Positions 27,104-36,566 of a DNA stretch of 64,000 nucleotides are shown here, piece by piece. A model generated the notes under the pieces. The model was not told the origin of the DNA. It ran no database searches and saw nothing but the letters and a program-made list of their open reading frames with translations. Position numbers and translations under genes: made by a program. Origin of the DNA: Pseudoduganella rivuli (lineage in GTDB: Bacteria; Pseudomonadota; Gammaproteobacteria; Burkholderiales; Burkholderiaceae_D); assembly GCF_009674485.1 (NCBI RefSeq), contig NZ_WKJJ01000006.1, positions 300,848-364,847 on the forward strand, written 5' to 3'. Each line of letters begins with the position of its first letter. Within the stretch, counting starts at the first letter, position 1.

Positions 27104-27177
27104 GTGTAATGTGCCTGTACAGCGCCGTTAAATATCAGACAAGTGTACCATGAGCAACATTTCCTGAGGAACATGCT

Positions 27178-27222
27178 CTGATGGCCTCTTACTATGCCAT
27201 CAGGCTGGCGCCTGAGGCCAGC
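27178..27222. other. Pair of consecutive hairpins upstream of the lipoprotein gene
   Basis: CTGATGGC (27178-27185) pairs with GCCATCAG (27196-27203). GCTGGC (27204-27209) then pairs with GCCAGC (27217-27222). They lie in the 220-bp gap between divergent-side ends of the lipoprotein gene and orn. No ORF is seen there; a small RNA or mRNA leader structure is possible. Confidence 0.4.
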
Positions 27223-27277
27223 AAATGCGAAACGGGGCGATGGTTTGTGGTGCGGCTGCCGCACTGGTGAAGGGACG

Positions 27278-27313
27278 AAAAAAAACGGGCCAGTTCATGC
27301 TGGCCCGTTTTTT
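27278..27313. terminator. Strong terminator after orn
   Basis: Eight A residues plus CGGGCCAG pair with CTGGCCCG plus TTTTTT around a TTCATG loop. On the minus strand it ends orn, whose stop lies 10 bp away, and it would also stop plus-strand transcription. Confidence 0.9.
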
Positions 27314-27323
27314 GTGCAAAAGC

Positions 27324-27911
27324 TTACAACTTGATGAAGTGCTCGCGGTAGTAACGCAGCTCTTCAATCGACTCCGTGATATCGGCCAGCGCCGTATGCT
27401 TCTGGTGTTTCTTGAAGCCGGCGACGATGTCCGGTTTCCAGCGCTTGCACAGCTCTTTCAAGGTCGACACGTCGATATTCCGGTAGTGGAAGAACTCTTC
27501 CAGCTTCGGCATGTACTTCACCATGAAGCGGCGGTCCTGGCCGATGGTGTTGCCGCACATCGGGGCTTTGCCTTTTGGCACCCATTGCTTCATGAAGGCG
27601 ATCAATTCCGCTTCCGCCTGCGCTTCCGTCACGGTGGACGCCTTGACGCGGTCGGTCAGGCCGGAACGGCCGTGCGTGCCTTTGTTCCACGCATCCATCT
27701 TGTCCAGGGTTTCATCGGATTGATGAATTGCAAATACGGGACCTTCCGCCAGGATGTTCAGGTGCATATCGGTGACGATCATCGCCACCTCGATAATACG
27801 GTCCGTTTCCGGCTCCAGTCCGGTCATTTCCATGTCGACCCATACCAGATTCATCTCATTGGGACGCTGTTGGGCAGGGGCGGTGGTTGGGATTCCGGTC
27901 GCTTGTGACAT
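27324..27911 (-). CDS. orn: Oligoribonuclease
   Basis: Orn degrades 2-5 nt RNAs, including pGpG from cyclic di-GMP breakdown, to mononucleotides. The protein is a DEDDh 3'-5' exonuclease: [13 protein letters not shown] holds the first Asp/Glu pair, [13 protein letters not shown] the third acidic motif and [14 protein letters not shown] the final His/Asp. The start at 27911 (MSQATGIP, 195 residues) is preferred over one 10 codons upstream because AAGAGAGAA lies just before it. The protein has a 20-residue N-terminal extension relative to E. coli Orn (181). It is divergent from the M48 peptidase gene. Its presence fits the cyclic di-GMP theme of the window. Confidence 0.94.
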   Translation of the reverse strand: MSQATGIPTTAPAQQRPNEMNLVWVDMEMTGLEPETDRIIEVAMIVTDMHLNILAEGPVFAIHQSDETLDKMDAWNKGTHGRSGLTDRVKASTVTEAQAEAELIAFMKQWVPKGKAPMCGNTIGQDRRFMVKYMPKLEEFFHYRNIDVSTLKELCKRWKPDIVAGFKKHQKHTALADITESIEELRYYREHFIKL

Positions 27912-27958
27912 AATTCTCTCTTGGCCAAAACAATCCGCCATTTTCTCACAGGCACAGA

Positions 27959-29224
27959 ATGTATATCCACGCGTTTTCGATTTTGTTCGTATCTTTCCTC
28001 ATCTTGACACTGGCCGTCCGCTTCTGGCTGGCGTCGCGCCATATCCGCCACGTGCTGTCGCACCGCAGCGCCGTGCCCGCGGAATTCGCGGAAAAGATTG
28101 CGTTACATGCCCATCAAAAGGCGGCGGACTACACCATTGCCCGCACCAAGTTCGGCATGCTGTCCATGCTGGCCCATGCCGCCGTGCTGGTCGGCTTTAC
28201 CCTGCTGGGCGGCCTGCAATGGCTGTCGGTCGAAGTGTATCAACTGACCGGGCCCGGCATGGCGTACCAGATCGGCTTGCTGGTGGCCTATGCCGCGATT
28301 TCCGGCCTCGTCGATTTGCCGTTCGACTATTACCGCCAGTTCAGCCTGGAGGAAAGCTTCGGGTTCAACAAGATGACGCCCGGCCTGTTCTTCATGGACA
28401 TCGTCAAAGGCATCGGCGTGGGTACCCTGATCGGCCTGCCGCTGGTGTGGGTGGTGCTGACGCTGATGGACAAGAGCGGCGCCCTGTGGTGGCTGTATGC
28501 GTGGGCGGTGTGGAGCGGCTTCCAGGTCTTGCTGATGCTGCTGTACCCGACCGTGATTGCCCCCCTGTTCAATAAATTCACGCCGCTGGCCGATGAATCG
28601 CTGAAAGCCCGTATCGAGGGCTTGATGGACCGCGTGGGTTTTGCCTCCAAGGGCTTGTTCGTGATGGACGGCTCCAAGCGCAGCGCGCACGGCAATGCGT
28701 ATTTTTCCGGCTTTGGCGCGGCCAAGCGCATCGTGTTTTTCGATACGCTGATCGAGCGCCTGGCGCCGCAGGAAATCGAAGCGGTGCTGGCGCATGAACT
28801 GGGCCACTTCAAGCTCAAGCACATCATCAAGCGCATCGGCGTGATGTTCGCCCTGTCGCTGGGCTTCCTCGCGCTGCTGGGCTGGCTGAAAACGCAACCG
28901 TGGTTTTACGCGGGCTTGGGCGTCAACCCGCTGGCGCTGCCCGGCGCCAGTAACGATGCCATGGCGCTGCTGCTGTTCATGCTGGTGCTGCCCGTGTTTA
29001 CGTTCCTGTTCGGCCCGCTGACGTCGCTGTCGTCGCGCAAGCACGAATTCGAAGCCGATGCCTTTGCCGCGCAACATACGGATGCGCGCGACCTGGTCTC
29101 GGCGCTGGTGAAAATGTATGAAGACAATGCGTCGACCCTGACGCCCGACCCGCTGCATTCGGCCTTTTATGATTCACACCCGCCGGCCAGCATCCGTATC
29201 CGGCACTTGAACCTGGGAGTTTGA
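27959..29224 (+). CDS. M48 family metallopeptidase (Ste24-like)
   Basis: The 421-residue integral membrane zinc protease has about seven membrane helices. It carries the motif [13 protein letters not shown] (HExxH form: HELGH) near residue 280 and the third ligand Glu in [10 protein letters not shown] near residue 363. The N-terminal [20 protein letters not shown] region is characteristic of the Ste24/CAAX protease branch rather than the shorter HtpX. In bacteria these take part in membrane protein quality control. It begins a compact run with the pterin dehydratase (2-bp gap) and rsgA, so it is probably first in that operon. Confidence 0.93.
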   Translation: MYIHAFSILFVSFLILTLAVRFWLASRHIRHVLSHRSAVPAEFAEKIALHAHQKAADYTIARTKFGMLSMLAHAAVLVGFTLLGGLQWLSVEVYQLTGPGMAYQIGLLVAYAAISGLVDLPFDYYRQFSLEESFGFNKMTPGLFFMDIVKGIGVGTLIGLPLVWVVLTLMDKSGALWWLYAWAVWSGFQVLLMLLYPTVIAPLFNKFTPLADESLKARIEGLMDRVGFASKGLFVMDGSKRSAHGNAYFSGFGAAKRIVFFDTLIERLAPQEIEAVLAHELGHFKLKHIIKRIGVMFALSLGFLALLGWLKTQPWFYAGLGVNPLALPGASNDAMALLLFMLVLPVFTFLFGPLTSLSSRKHEFEADAFAAQHTDARDLVSALVKMYEDNASTLTPDPLHSAFYDSHPPASIRIRHLNLGV

Positions 29225-29226
29225 TC

Positions 29227-29580
29227 ATGAAAATCGATTCTGCAAAAAACCTGCTGGCGCTGCACTGCGCGCCCGCCAAGGATGCGCTGTCCGACACGGA
29301 GGCGGCGCGCCTGGCCGCCCTGCTGCCGGCCTGGACGCTGGAAAATGGCAAACTGGCGCGCACCTTCGCCTTTGCCGACTATTACAAAACGCTGGCTTTC
29401 GTGAATGCGCTGGCCTATGTCACGCACGCACAGGACCACCACCCGGAACTGACCGTCGCCTACAACCGCTGCGTGGTGCGGTACGACACGCATTCCGTGA
29501 ATAACGGCAAAGGCGGCTTGTCCATCAACGATTTCATCTGCGCTGCCAAAGCTGACGCACTGGTAGCGGAGCCTCAATGA
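29227..29580 (+). CDS. 4a-hydroxytetrahydrobiopterin dehydratase (pterin-4a-carbinolamine dehydratase)
   Basis: The enzyme recycles 4a-hydroxytetrahydropterin formed by aromatic amino-acid hydroxylases. The 117-residue product carries the family signature [19 protein letters not shown] with HH, followed by the YDTH segment and the closing Asp of LSINDF, so the active site is complete. The N-terminal [14 protein letters not shown] stretch is also typical. The ATG at 29227 follows GGGAGTTTGATC; a TTG two codons earlier overlaps the peptidase stop. No phenylalanine hydroxylase gene is nearby. It overlaps rsgA by 4 bp. Confidence 0.9.
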   Translation: MKIDSAKNLLALHCAPAKDALSDTEAARLAALLPAWTLENGKLARTFAFADYYKTLAFVNALAYVTHAQDHHPELTVAYNRCVVRYDTHSVNNGKGGLSINDFICAAKADALVAEPQ

Positions 29581-30500
29581 GCAAGACCAAGCAAGCACTG
29601 ATCGGTACCGTGATCGCGGCGCATGGCCGCCATTACCTGGCCACCGCCACCATCGATGGCGAACTGCACCGCCTGCAATGCGTCACGCGCGGCAAGAAAA
29701 CCAATGTGGCCGTGGGCGACCTGGTCAAGCTGACGCTGACGTCGGCCGACCAGGCCGTCATCGATGCGATTGAAGAACGCAAGACCCTGCTGTACCGCTC
29801 GGACCAGTACAAATCCAAGCTGCTGGCCGCCAACGTCACGCAACTGTTCATCGTGGTGGCGACGGAACCCGGCTTTTCCGACGACCTGGTGTCGCGCTCA
29901 CTGGTGGCGGCGGAAGCGGCCGGCATCGAAGTGCGGCTGATCCTCAACAAGACCGACGTGGAAGCCGCCCTGCCCCGCGCGCGCGAACGCTTGCAGGTGT
30001 ATGCGAAGCTGGGCTACCCGGTGCATGAAGTGTCCGCCAAGGCGCACCCGGAGCAAACGGTGGAGACCCTGCGCCCGCTGCTGGCCGGCCACCATTCGAT
30101 CCTGATCGGCCAGTCCGGCATGGGCAAGTCGTCGCTGATCAACCTGATCGTGCCGGATGCCGACATCGCCACCCGCGAAATTTCCGAAGCGCTGGACACG
30201 GGCAAGCACACGACGACGTTTACCCGCCTGTATTCGATACCCGGTCTGGGAGACGACACGGCGATCATCGACTCGCCGGGTTTCCAGGAATTCGGCCTGT
30301 ACCACCTGACGGAAGGCATGCTGGAGCGGGCGTTCCGCGATTTCAGCCCGTATCTGGGTGGTTGCAAATTCTACAATTGCCGCCACCTGAGCGAGCCCCA
30401 GTGCGCTGTACTGGATGCGGTCGCCAAAGGCGACATCGCGAAAATGCGACACGAACTGTATGGACAACTGTTGCACGAGTCATCGCAGACGCTCTATTAA
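29577..30500 (+). CDS. rsgA: Ribosome small subunit-dependent GTPase A
   Basis: RsgA is a late 30S assembly factor whose GTPase is stimulated by the 30S subunit. The 307-residue protein has an N-terminal OB fold and a circularly permuted GTPase domain: G4 (LNKTD) comes before G5 (SAK), then G1 (GQSGMGKSS) and G3 (DSPG). It ends in a C-terminal zinc knuckle ([14 protein letters not shown]). The permuted order is diagnostic. It overlaps the pterin dehydratase stop by 4 bp. E. coli rsgA also lies close to orn, and here orn is three genes away on the other strand, so this is a conserved neighbourhood. Confidence 0.95.
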   Translation: MSKTKQALIGTVIAAHGRHYLATATIDGELHRLQCVTRGKKTNVAVGDLVKLTLTSADQAVIDAIEERKTLLYRSDQYKSKLLAANVTQLFIVVATEPGFSDDLVSRSLVAAEAAGIEVRLILNKTDVEAALPRARERLQVYAKLGYPVHEVSAKAHPEQTVETLRPLLAGHHSILIGQSGMGKSSLINLIVPDADIATREISEALDTGKHTTTFTRLYSIPGLGDDTAIIDSPGFQEFGLYHLTEGMLERAFRDFSPYLGGCKFYNCRHLSEPQCAVLDAVAKGDIAKMRHELYGQLLHESSQTLY

Positions 30501-30570
30501 GCATTTCCGGTTGACTTAAATATTTAGCAACTATCTTGTCAGCCATTTAAAAAGCCAATTGCACCTTTCA

Positions 30571-30584
30571 ATGCTCTAGAGCAT
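30571..30584. promoter_or_regulatory. 14-bp perfect palindrome upstream of the TPR-GAF kinase
   Basis: ATGCTCTAGAGCAT lies in an AT-rich stretch 55 bp before the kinase start and 70 bp after rsgA. Its position fits an operator for a dimeric regulator. No T-run follows it. Confidence 0.4.
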
Positions 30585-30638
30585 TATTGTGACAAGAAGC
30601 TTTTAATAACAAAGAGCATCCGCATACAGGGGCTTGCA

Positions 30639-33467
30639 ATGGACATGTTCGCGGTCGACGACGAAGTCGCACAGTGGGAAGTTGCCTTGCTTCCCCTGCG
30701 TGGCGCCGCGCGCCTGCCGATCCTGCTGCCGCTGGCCTGGCATATGCGCCAGCGCGACAGCGCCCGTGCCGACAAACTGGCGACGGAAGCCCAATCCCTG
30801 CTCGGTCCCAATGACGTCAGCGGCCGCGCCCGCATGCAACTGGCGCGGGCCGAAGTGCAATGGCTCAATGGCGCGCTCGATGCCGCCGACGCGCAGGCCC
30901 AGCAAGCGTTTTCCGCGCTGTGCGAGTACGGCGACCAGGCCGGCTGCGCCGACGCGCACTGGCTGCAAGCGTGGATCGCCATCGACCGGGGCGACCATGG
31001 CCGGCGCGACACGGAACTGGCGCTGGCGCTGGCTGCCGCCGAAGCGGCCGGCGACCGGAAACGCCAACGCATCATCGAAGCCGTCACGGGGCGCTGGGAA
31101 ATCCTGCGCAACCCCACTTGCGCGGCATACTGGACTGATCGCCTGATCCGCAGCAACGGCGCCGACTTCCGGACGCTGCCGGCCGATATCGCCACCTGGG
31201 TCAACGATTACTTTGGCATTGCCTGCAGCCAGTCCAGCAATTTCGGCACGGCGGCCGGCCACTATATCCAGTGCTACGAAATGGCGCTGGAAACGGGCCA
31301 GTTGCGCATCGCGATTACCGCCGCCACCAATATCGGCGAAGACTATACCAACCTGAACAACCACCAGGCATCGCTGGAATGGATGCAGTGCGCATTGGAC
31401 CTGGCGCGGCCCACTGGCTGGCCCCGCAGCGTGGGCGCCAGCCTGATGCACACGGCCGATACCATGCGCCGTCTGGGCCGCATCGACGCCGCCGAGGAAT
31501 TGCTGCGCGAAGCGCTCGAGATCCTGGCGCCCGTGTCCGGTGCGCGCAGCTATGCCATTGCGCTGCAATACCTGGGCGACCTGTCGCTCGACAAGGACGA
31601 TTACGCCGGCGCGCTCGATGCATTTACCCGGCTGGGCGCGCGCGCCGCCGCCCTGCAGCAGGCCGACTTTTTCACCGTGGCCAAGCGCGGCCAGGCACAT
31701 GCGCTGTCATGCCTGGACCGGCCGCAGGAAGCGCTGGACACCGCCCACGAAGCGGTGCGGCTGGCGGCCGAACAAAACAATGTGTACCACCAGATCCTGG
31801 CGCTGCGCGTGCTGGCCATCATCCACCGCCGCCACGCGCTGCCGGCCCCGGAAGGTATGACGGAACTGAACGCCAGCCTGCACTACCTGCACCAGGCCAT
31901 GGCGGTGGGCAACACTATCGAAGGCTATACGTTGCCGGGCGACTTGCTCGACGCGGTGGCGCACGAATATGCGCAGGCCGGCAGTTACCAGCAAGCGTAT
32001 GCAACGTCGCTGGCGGCGCGCGCCGCGTGGGACAAGACGCACAGCGAAGAAGCCACCAACCGCGCGGTCGCCATGCAGGTACACCACAAAACCGAACATG
32101 CGCGCGCCGAAGGCCAGCACCACCTGGAATTGGCCGCCGCCGAAGCGCGCCGCGCCGAATTGCTGCTGCAAACCAGCGCCACCCTGGAACACCTGTCCGG
32201 CATCGGCCAGGAAATTACCGCGCACCTGGACGCGTCCGCCGTGTTCAACGTGCTGAACAGCCACGTGCAGGCGCTGCTGCCAGCCCATACGTTTGCGATT
32301 TACCTGCACGACCCCGCCGCGGCCGCCCTGGTGCGCGCCTTCGGCCTGGAAGGCGGCATCCCGCTGCCGACCAACACGATCCCGCTGGATTCCCGGACGT
32401 CGTACTCGGTGCGGGCGCTGCTGGAACGGCGCGAAGTGTACGTGGAAGACTTGTCCAGGGGCGAGCATTATGCGGTCACGCCCGGCACCTGCCCCAACCT
32501 GTCCGGCCTGTACGTGCCGCTGCTGGCGGGCGAGCGGACGCTGGGCGTGATGACGGTGCAATCGCTGCTGGCGTGCGCCTATGGCGAACGGGAACGGCTG
32601 ATCTTCCGCACCTTGTGCGCCTATGGCGCCATCGCGCTGGACAATGCGGAAGCGTACCGCCAGCTGCAAAATGCGCAGACCCAGCTGGTATCGCAGGAAA
32701 AGCTGGCCGCGCTGGGTTCGCTGATGGCCGGTGTCGCGCATGAATTGAATACGCCGATCGGCAACAGCTTGCTGATCGCCAGCACCTTGCAGCAAAAGAC
32801 AGCCGAGCTCGAAACCCGGATGAATGGCGCCGGCCTGCGCCGCTCGGACCTGTCCAATTACATTGCCGACGCCAGGAAAGCATCGGAACTGGTGATGCGG
32901 GGCCTGACCAGCGCGGCCGACCTGGTCAACAGCTTCAAACAGGTGGCGGTGGACCGCACCACGGAACAGCGCCGCATGTTCAATTTGCAGCAAGTCACGC
33001 ATGAAATCGTGGCCACCATGATGAACCGCATCCGCAATGCCAACCATGCGATCGAATACGACGTGCCGGACGGCCTGGCGATGGACAGCTATCCCGGCCC
33101 GTTTGGCCAGGTGATTGCCAACTTTATCAATAATGCATTACTGCACGCGTTTGAAAACAAACCACACGGGCGCATGGTGCTGAGCGCCGCGGCGCACGGC
33201 GACGCCCGCGTGCTGATCAAGTTCAGCGACAATGGCGGCGGCATCGCGCCGAACCACTTGTCGCGCATTTTCGATCCATTCTTCACCACCAAGCTGGGCC
33301 AGGGTGGCAGCGGGCTGGGCTTGTCGATCAGTTACAACATCGTCACGTCGCTGCTGGGTGGGCAGATCAGCGTCGTCAGCGGGACGGATGGCACCATGTT
33401 TACGCTGGATTTACCGTTGACTGCACCGCAGCACGAAGACGCGGGGCCGGCCGCGATTTACCATTGA
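30639..33467 (+). CDS. Soluble TPR-GAF sensor histidine kinase
   Basis: The 942-residue protein has no membrane segment. Residues 1 to about 470 are helical TPR-like repeats (for example LMHTADTMRRLGRIDAAEELL). A coiled coil at about 475-525 follows, then a GAF domain at 530-680 (AHTFAIYLHDPAAAALVRAF, GLYVPLLAGERTLGVMTVQS). The kinase core has H701 in GVAHELNTPIGN, an N-box (NFINNALLHAF), DNGGGIAP and GGSGLGLSISYNIV. It is complete and should be active. It is followed by argF, not by a response regulator, so its partner is unlinked. Very long TPR front ends of this kind sense proteins or small ligands in the cytoplasm. Confidence 0.88.
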   Translation: MDMFAVDDEVAQWEVALLPLRGAARLPILLPLAWHMRQRDSARADKLATEAQSLLGPNDVSGRARMQLARAEVQWLNGALDAADAQAQQAFSALCEYGDQAGCADAHWLQAWIAIDRGDHGRRDTELALALAAAEAAGDRKRQRIIEAVTGRWEILRNPTCAAYWTDRLIRSNGADFRTLPADIATWVNDYFGIACSQSSNFGTAAGHYIQCYEMALETGQLRIAITAATNIGEDYTNLNNHQASLEWMQCALDLARPTGWPRSVGASLMHTADTMRRLGRIDAAEELLREALEILAPVSGARSYAIALQYLGDLSLDKDDYAGALDAFTRLGARAAALQQADFFTVAKRGQAHALSCLDRPQEALDTAHEAVRLAAEQNNVYHQILALRVLAIIHRRHALPAPEGMTELNASLHYLHQAMAVGNTIEGYTLPGDLLDAVAHEYAQAGSYQQAYATSLAARAAWDKTHSEEATNRAVAMQVHHKTEHARAEGQHHLELAAAEARRAELLLQTSATLEHLSGIGQEITAHLDASAVFNVLNSHVQALLPAHTFAIYLHDPAAAALVRAFGLEGGIPLPTNTIPLDSRTSYSVRALLERREVYVEDLSRGEHYAVTPGTCPNLSGLYVPLLAGERTLGVMTVQSLLACAYGERERLIFRTLCAYGAIALDNAEAYRQLQNAQTQLVSQEKLAALGSLMAGVAHELNTPIGNSLLIASTLQQKTAELETRMNGAGLRRSDLSNYIADARKASELVMRGLTSAADLVNSFKQVAVDRTTEQRRMFNLQQVTHEIVATMMNRIRNANHAIEYDVPDGLAMDSYPGPFGQVIANFINNALLHAFENKPHGRMVLSAAAHGDARVLIKFSDNGGGIAPNHLSRIFDPFFTTKLGQGGSGLGLSISYNIVTSLLGGQISVVSGTDGTMFTLDLPLTAPQHEDAGPAAIYH

Positions 33468-33496
33468 CCGCCCTACATAACCGATATGCCACCATT

Positions 33497-33526
33497 TTCA
33501 CCACCGTTACAATTTCGCCGTATAAT
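33497..33526 (+). promoter_or_regulatory. Probable sigma-70 promoter of argF-argG
   Basis: A perfect -10 TATAAT (33521-33526) is preceded at 18 bp by TTCACC (4 of 6 matches to TTGACA). It is 61 bp upstream of the argF start. No clear ArgR box pair was found in the leader. Confidence 0.6.
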
Positions 33527-33587
33527 GTTTTGCTAAGCTGGCGATACAGGCACCCCCGCCTCTGTCGGCGCCTACTACGTTGTCATT

Positions 33588-34511
33588 ATGTCTACCGCAA
33601 AACCGATCCGGCATTACCTCCAGTTTTCCGACCTGTCGTTGGAAGAATATGAATACGTAATCGAGCGCGCTACCGTCATCAAGCGCAAGTTCAAGAACTA
33701 TGAGCCGTACCACCCGCTGGTGGACCGCACGCTGGTGATGGTGTTCGATAAAAACTCGACCCGAACCCGCCTGTCGTTCGAAGCCGGCATGCACCAGTTG
33801 GGCGGCGCGGCGATTTACCTGAACACGCGCGACAGCCAGTTGGGCCGCGGCGAACCCGTGGAAGACGCGGGCCAGGTGATGTCCCGCATGTGCGACATCA
33901 TCATGGTGCGGACGTTTGGCCAGGAAATCATCGAGCGCTTCGCGGCGTTTTCCCGCGTGCCAGTGATTAACGGCCTGACCAACGAACACCATCCATGCCA
34001 GGTGTTTGCCGACATCTTCACGTATTACGAACACCGCGGCTCGATCAAGGGCAAGACGGTGGCGTGGGTGGGCGACGCCAACAACATGCTGTATTCGTGG
34101 CTGCAAGCGGCGGAAATCTTTGGTTTCCACGTGAACGTGTCGACGCCGAAGGGCTACGACCTGGACATGAAACTGGTCAACACGCAGCGCTACACGTTCT
34201 TTGAAAACCCGTCCGACGCCTGCCAGGGCGCCGACCTGGTCAACACGGACGTGTGGACCAGCATGGGCTACGAAGCGGAAAACGCGGCGCGCCTGAAAGC
34301 GTTCGACGGCTGGATCGTCGACAGCGCGAAAATGGCGCGCGCCAAGCCCGATGCGCTGTTCATGCACTGCCTGCCCGCCCACCGCGGCGAAGAAGTGTCG
34401 GCCGACGTCATCGACGGCCCGCAATCGGTGGTGTGGGATGAGGCGGAGAACCGCCTGCATATTCAGAAAGCACTGATCGAGTTCCTGCTCTTGGGCCGTT
34501 TGGACAAATAA
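33588..34511 (+). CDS. argF: Ornithine carbamoyltransferase
   Basis: ArgF makes citrulline from ornithine and carbamoyl phosphate. The 307-residue protein carries the carbamoyl-phosphate loop [11 protein letters not shown], the HPCQVFAD motif, an ornithine-side DVWTSMG segment and the catalytic [13 protein letters not shown] (Cys of HCLP). The length is normal for the anabolic enzyme. It is 19 bp upstream of argG and the two form an arginine synthesis operon that feeds citrulline directly into the next step. A TATAAT promoter lies 61 bp upstream. Confidence 0.96.
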   Translation: MSTAKPIRHYLQFSDLSLEEYEYVIERATVIKRKFKNYEPYHPLVDRTLVMVFDKNSTRTRLSFEAGMHQLGGAAIYLNTRDSQLGRGEPVEDAGQVMSRMCDIIMVRTFGQEIIERFAAFSRVPVINGLTNEHHPCQVFADIFTYYEHRGSIKGKTVAWVGDANNMLYSWLQAAEIFGFHVNVSTPKGYDLDMKLVNTQRYTFFENPSDACQGADLVNTDVWTSMGYEAENAARLKAFDGWIVDSAKMARAKPDALFMHCLPAHRGEEVSADVIDGPQSVVWDEAENRLHIQKALIEFLLLGRLDK

Positions 34512-34530
34512 TCTTTTAAGAGGAAAAGCA

Positions 34531-35763
34531 ATGAGCGATGTAAAAAAAGTCGTCCTCGCCTACTCGGGCGGCCTGGACACCTCCGTGATCCTGAAATGGC
34601 TGCAGGATAACTACAAATGCGAAATCGTCACCTTCACGGCTGACCTGGGCCAGGGCGAAGAACTGGAACCGGCCCGCGCCAAGGCGCTGAAGTTCGGCAT
34701 CAAGCCTGAAAACATCTACATCGACGACGTGCGCGAAGAATTCGTGCGCGACTTCGTGTTCCCGATGTTCCGCGCCAACACCGTGTACGAAGGCGAATAC
34801 CTGCTGGGCACGTCGATTGCCCGTCCGCTGATCGCCAAGCGCCTGATCGAAATCGCCAACGAGACCGGCGCCGACGCCATCTCGCACGGCGCGACCGGCA
34901 AAGGCAATGACCAGGTGCGTTTCGAACTGGGCGCCTACGCGCTGAAACCAGGCGTGCGCGTGATTGCACCGTGGCGCGAATGGGATTTGCTGTCGCGTGA
35001 AAAACTGCTGAAGTACGCGGAAGACGCCGGCATCGACATCGACATGAAGCACAAGAACGGCGGCGCGCCATACTCGATGGACGCCAACCTGCTGCACATC
35101 TCGTTCGAAGGCCGCCACCTGGAAAACCCAAGTGCGGAAGCCGAAGAATCGATGTGGCGCTGGACCGTGTCGCCGGAAGCGGCGCCGGACCAGGCTGAAT
35201 ACCTGGACGTCGAATTTGAAAAAGGCGACATCGTTGCCCTGAACGGCGTGCGCATGTCGCCTGCCACCGTGCTGACCGAGCTGAACCGCCTGGGCGGCAA
35301 GCACGGCATCGGCCGCCTGGACCTGGTGGAAAATCGCTACGTCGGCATGAAATCGCGCGGCTGCTATGAAACGCCGGGCGGCACCATCATGCTGCGCGCG
35401 CACCGCGCCATCGAATCGATCACGCTGGACCGCGAAGTGGCCCACCTGAAAGACGACCTGATGCCACGCTACGCTTCGCTGATCTACAACGGCTACTGGT
35501 GGGCGCCGGAGCGCGTTGCACTGCAAACGCTGATCGACCACACGCAGCAAACCGTGAACGGCTGGGTCCGCATCAAGCTGTACAAGGGCAACGTCATCGT
35601 CGTGTCGCGCGATTCGAAGACCGATTCGCTGTTCGACCAGACCATCGCCACCTTCGACGAAGACGGCGGCGCCTACAACCAGGCTGACGCAGGCGGCTTC
35701 ATCAAGCTCAACGCACTGCGTATGCGCATCGCCGCCAACGCACGCCAGAAGCGCGGCCAGTAA
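34531..35763 (+). CDS. argG: Argininosuccinate synthase
   Basis: ArgG condenses citrulline and aspartate with ATP. The 410-residue protein begins [18 protein letters not shown], the N-type ATP-pyrophosphatase P-loop (SGGLDTS). It includes [13 protein letters not shown], the citrulline/aspartate-binding region, and a YNGYWWAPE segment. The ATG is set by AAGAGGA. It follows argF in the same operon and is ended by an intrinsic terminator at 35783-35809. The length and motifs are those of the short (type I) enzyme. Confidence 0.97.
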   Translation: MSDVKKVVLAYSGGLDTSVILKWLQDNYKCEIVTFTADLGQGEELEPARAKALKFGIKPENIYIDDVREEFVRDFVFPMFRANTVYEGEYLLGTSIARPLIAKRLIEIANETGADAISHGATGKGNDQVRFELGAYALKPGVRVIAPWREWDLLSREKLLKYAEDAGIDIDMKHKNGGAPYSMDANLLHISFEGRHLENPSAEAEESMWRWTVSPEAAPDQAEYLDVEFEKGDIVALNGVRMSPATVLTELNRLGGKHGIGRLDLVENRYVGMKSRGCYETPGGTIMLRAHRAIESITLDREVAHLKDDLMPRYASLIYNGYWWAPERVALQTLIDHTQQTVNGWVRIKLYKGNVIVVSRDSKTDSLFDQTIATFDEDGGAYNQADAGGFIKLNALRMRIAANARQKRGQ

Positions 35764-35782
35764 GGCTTTCCCCGCCTCATGC

Positions 35783-35809
35783 AAAGGCCGCAGCGATGCG
35801 GCCTTTTTT
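35783..35809 (+). terminator. Intrinsic terminator of argF-argG
   Basis: GGCCGC, a loop AGCGAT and GCGGCC are followed by TTTTTT, 20 bp after the argG stop. Confidence 0.9.
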
Positions 35810-35811
35810 CA

Positions 35812-36088
35812 TGGCAGGTTCAAGTCGCACTGGCGCGTGCCGCGTTTGCCCAACTGGGCCTGACGGTCAGAAGTCATGCCGGGGATGCCTCTACCGCTTT
35901 CCACCTGCGGGGGCTGCCTTAAGACGGCTTTTTCCTGCGATGCTCGGTGGGTGGTGCGTTTGGAATTAGCATTAGGCTGTGATAAAGTGAAGTAACTATT
36001 TGATAATAAAAGAAAGATGCTGCGCCTCTGTTGCGGATTCCCGGGGCTTTGTCGGGAGACGACGCACCTGTTGGGGCGGCTATTTCAC
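35812..36088 (+). other. Non-coding junction with a possible decayed coding remnant
   Basis: No intact gene is seen between argG and the first cassette gene. A short frame at 35812-35922 reads VALARAAFAQLGL then STAFHLRGLP and a stop. It resembles the C-terminal end of a GC-rich host protein but has no start codon. From about 35940 the DNA becomes AT-richer (GATAATAAAAGAAAG), unlike the surrounding genes. The stretch ends in CACGTTGGGC, which looks like the last core site of an integron attC. Confidence 0.45.
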
Positions 36089-36095
36089 GTTGGGC
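36071..36095 (+). other. Possible partial attC: 3' half with R' core GTTGGGC
   Basis: GGGGCGGCT, then TTTCAC and GTTGGGC (36089-36095), resembles the right half of an attC site, the last heptamer fitting GTTRRRY. The cassette gene starts 16 bp after it, as in integron cassettes. I found no matching left half (RYYYAAC) within 150 bp, so the site is incomplete or the match is by chance. Confidence 0.4.
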
Positions 36096-36110
36096 TGCGA
36101 GCGGAACTTG

Positions 36111-36506
36111 ATGACCTCATCCGAACAAAAAAATGCGTGCCGTGAAGCTATTTCGGAATGGTCGAGCCTTCGGCAATTAGCTGGTTTTGCCACGCTTCGG
36201 AAAGGCTACTGCAATAGCAATAACGGCACCGGCGTGAACTATCCCGAAGACCTCGACCCATATCAGATTGAGGTGGAGGGAATTCATATTCCCGTTGGCT
36301 ATGTTCTCGTCTTCGTTTTCACTGATCAAATGCTAGATGGCGGATATGAGTTACTCGTACCAGAACATATTTATCTCTGCGTCCTTGCTGATGCTTTGGC
36401 GGAGAAAAATCATGGGGTCGAGGCAGCTAAAGTGCGCGAGCTTGCCAGGGAAGCCGAAGAGAGAGCCCAACAAATCAATCCAGCCGACGCCTTGCGGCGC
36501 GGCTGA
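36111..36506 (+). CDS. Small hypothetical protein, integron cassette-type
   Basis: The 131-residue protein is not one I recognise. It is acidic, with aromatic-rich strands (VPVGYVLVFVFTDQ-like region near residue 65, ELLVPEHIYLCVLADALAEK near 85) and a helical C-terminus (AAKVRELAREAEERAQ). The ATG at 36111 was chosen because it falls 16 bp after the GTTGGGC core. Base composition is clearly lower in GC than the flanking argG and wsp genes. The gene's last 14 codons run into a well-formed attC site, as is usual for cassette genes. It has no obvious promoter of its own. The function is unknown; many cassette proteins of this size are phage-defence or stress genes, but nothing here shows that. 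Confidence 0.7.
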   Translation: MTSSEQKNACREAISEWSSLRQLAGFATLRKGYCNSNNGTGVNYPEDLDPYQIEVEGIHIPVGYVLVFVFTDQMLDGGYELLVPEHIYLCVLADALAEKNHGVEAAKVRELAREAEERAQQINPADALRRG

Positions 36507-36521
36507 TTCTGCACGTTGGAC
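36465..36521 (+). other. Integron attC recombination site
   Basis: The 57-bp element has left core GCCCAAC (36465-36471, RYYYAAC) and right core GTTGGAC (36515-36521, GTTRRRY). Between them AGCCG-A-CGCC (36482-36491) pairs with GGCGCGGCT (36496-36504) around TTGC. One A is left unpaired, like the extrahelical base that orients attC sites. The arms and spacing closely follow those of classic class 1 cassette attC sites. No integrase gene is in the window, so this is an attC locus without a linked intI. Confidence 0.82.
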
Positions 36522-36566
36522 TGCGCACACTTTGCAACCGCCATCACTCTCCAAGGAAAGCGCACC

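Noticed and set aside
24881..27109. 742-codon plus-strand frame opposite the Ig-propeller lipoprotein
   Set aside because: Arg/His-rich with no signal or domain; the opposite strand has a lipobox, repeats and a proper terminator.
33466..33480. CCGCCCTAC after the TPR-GAF kinase as a fourth palindromic repeat
   Set aside because: Only one arm is present; no inverted partner lies within 100 bp.
35816..35850. tRNA-like T-loop sequence GGTTCAAGTC after argG
   Set aside because: The flanking bases cannot form the T-stem and no acceptor or anticodon arms can be drawn.
35848..36095. Pairing GCCCAAC at 35848 with GTTGGGC at 36089 as one attC
   Set aside because: The 248-bp span is longer than known attC sites and there are no inner complementary arms.
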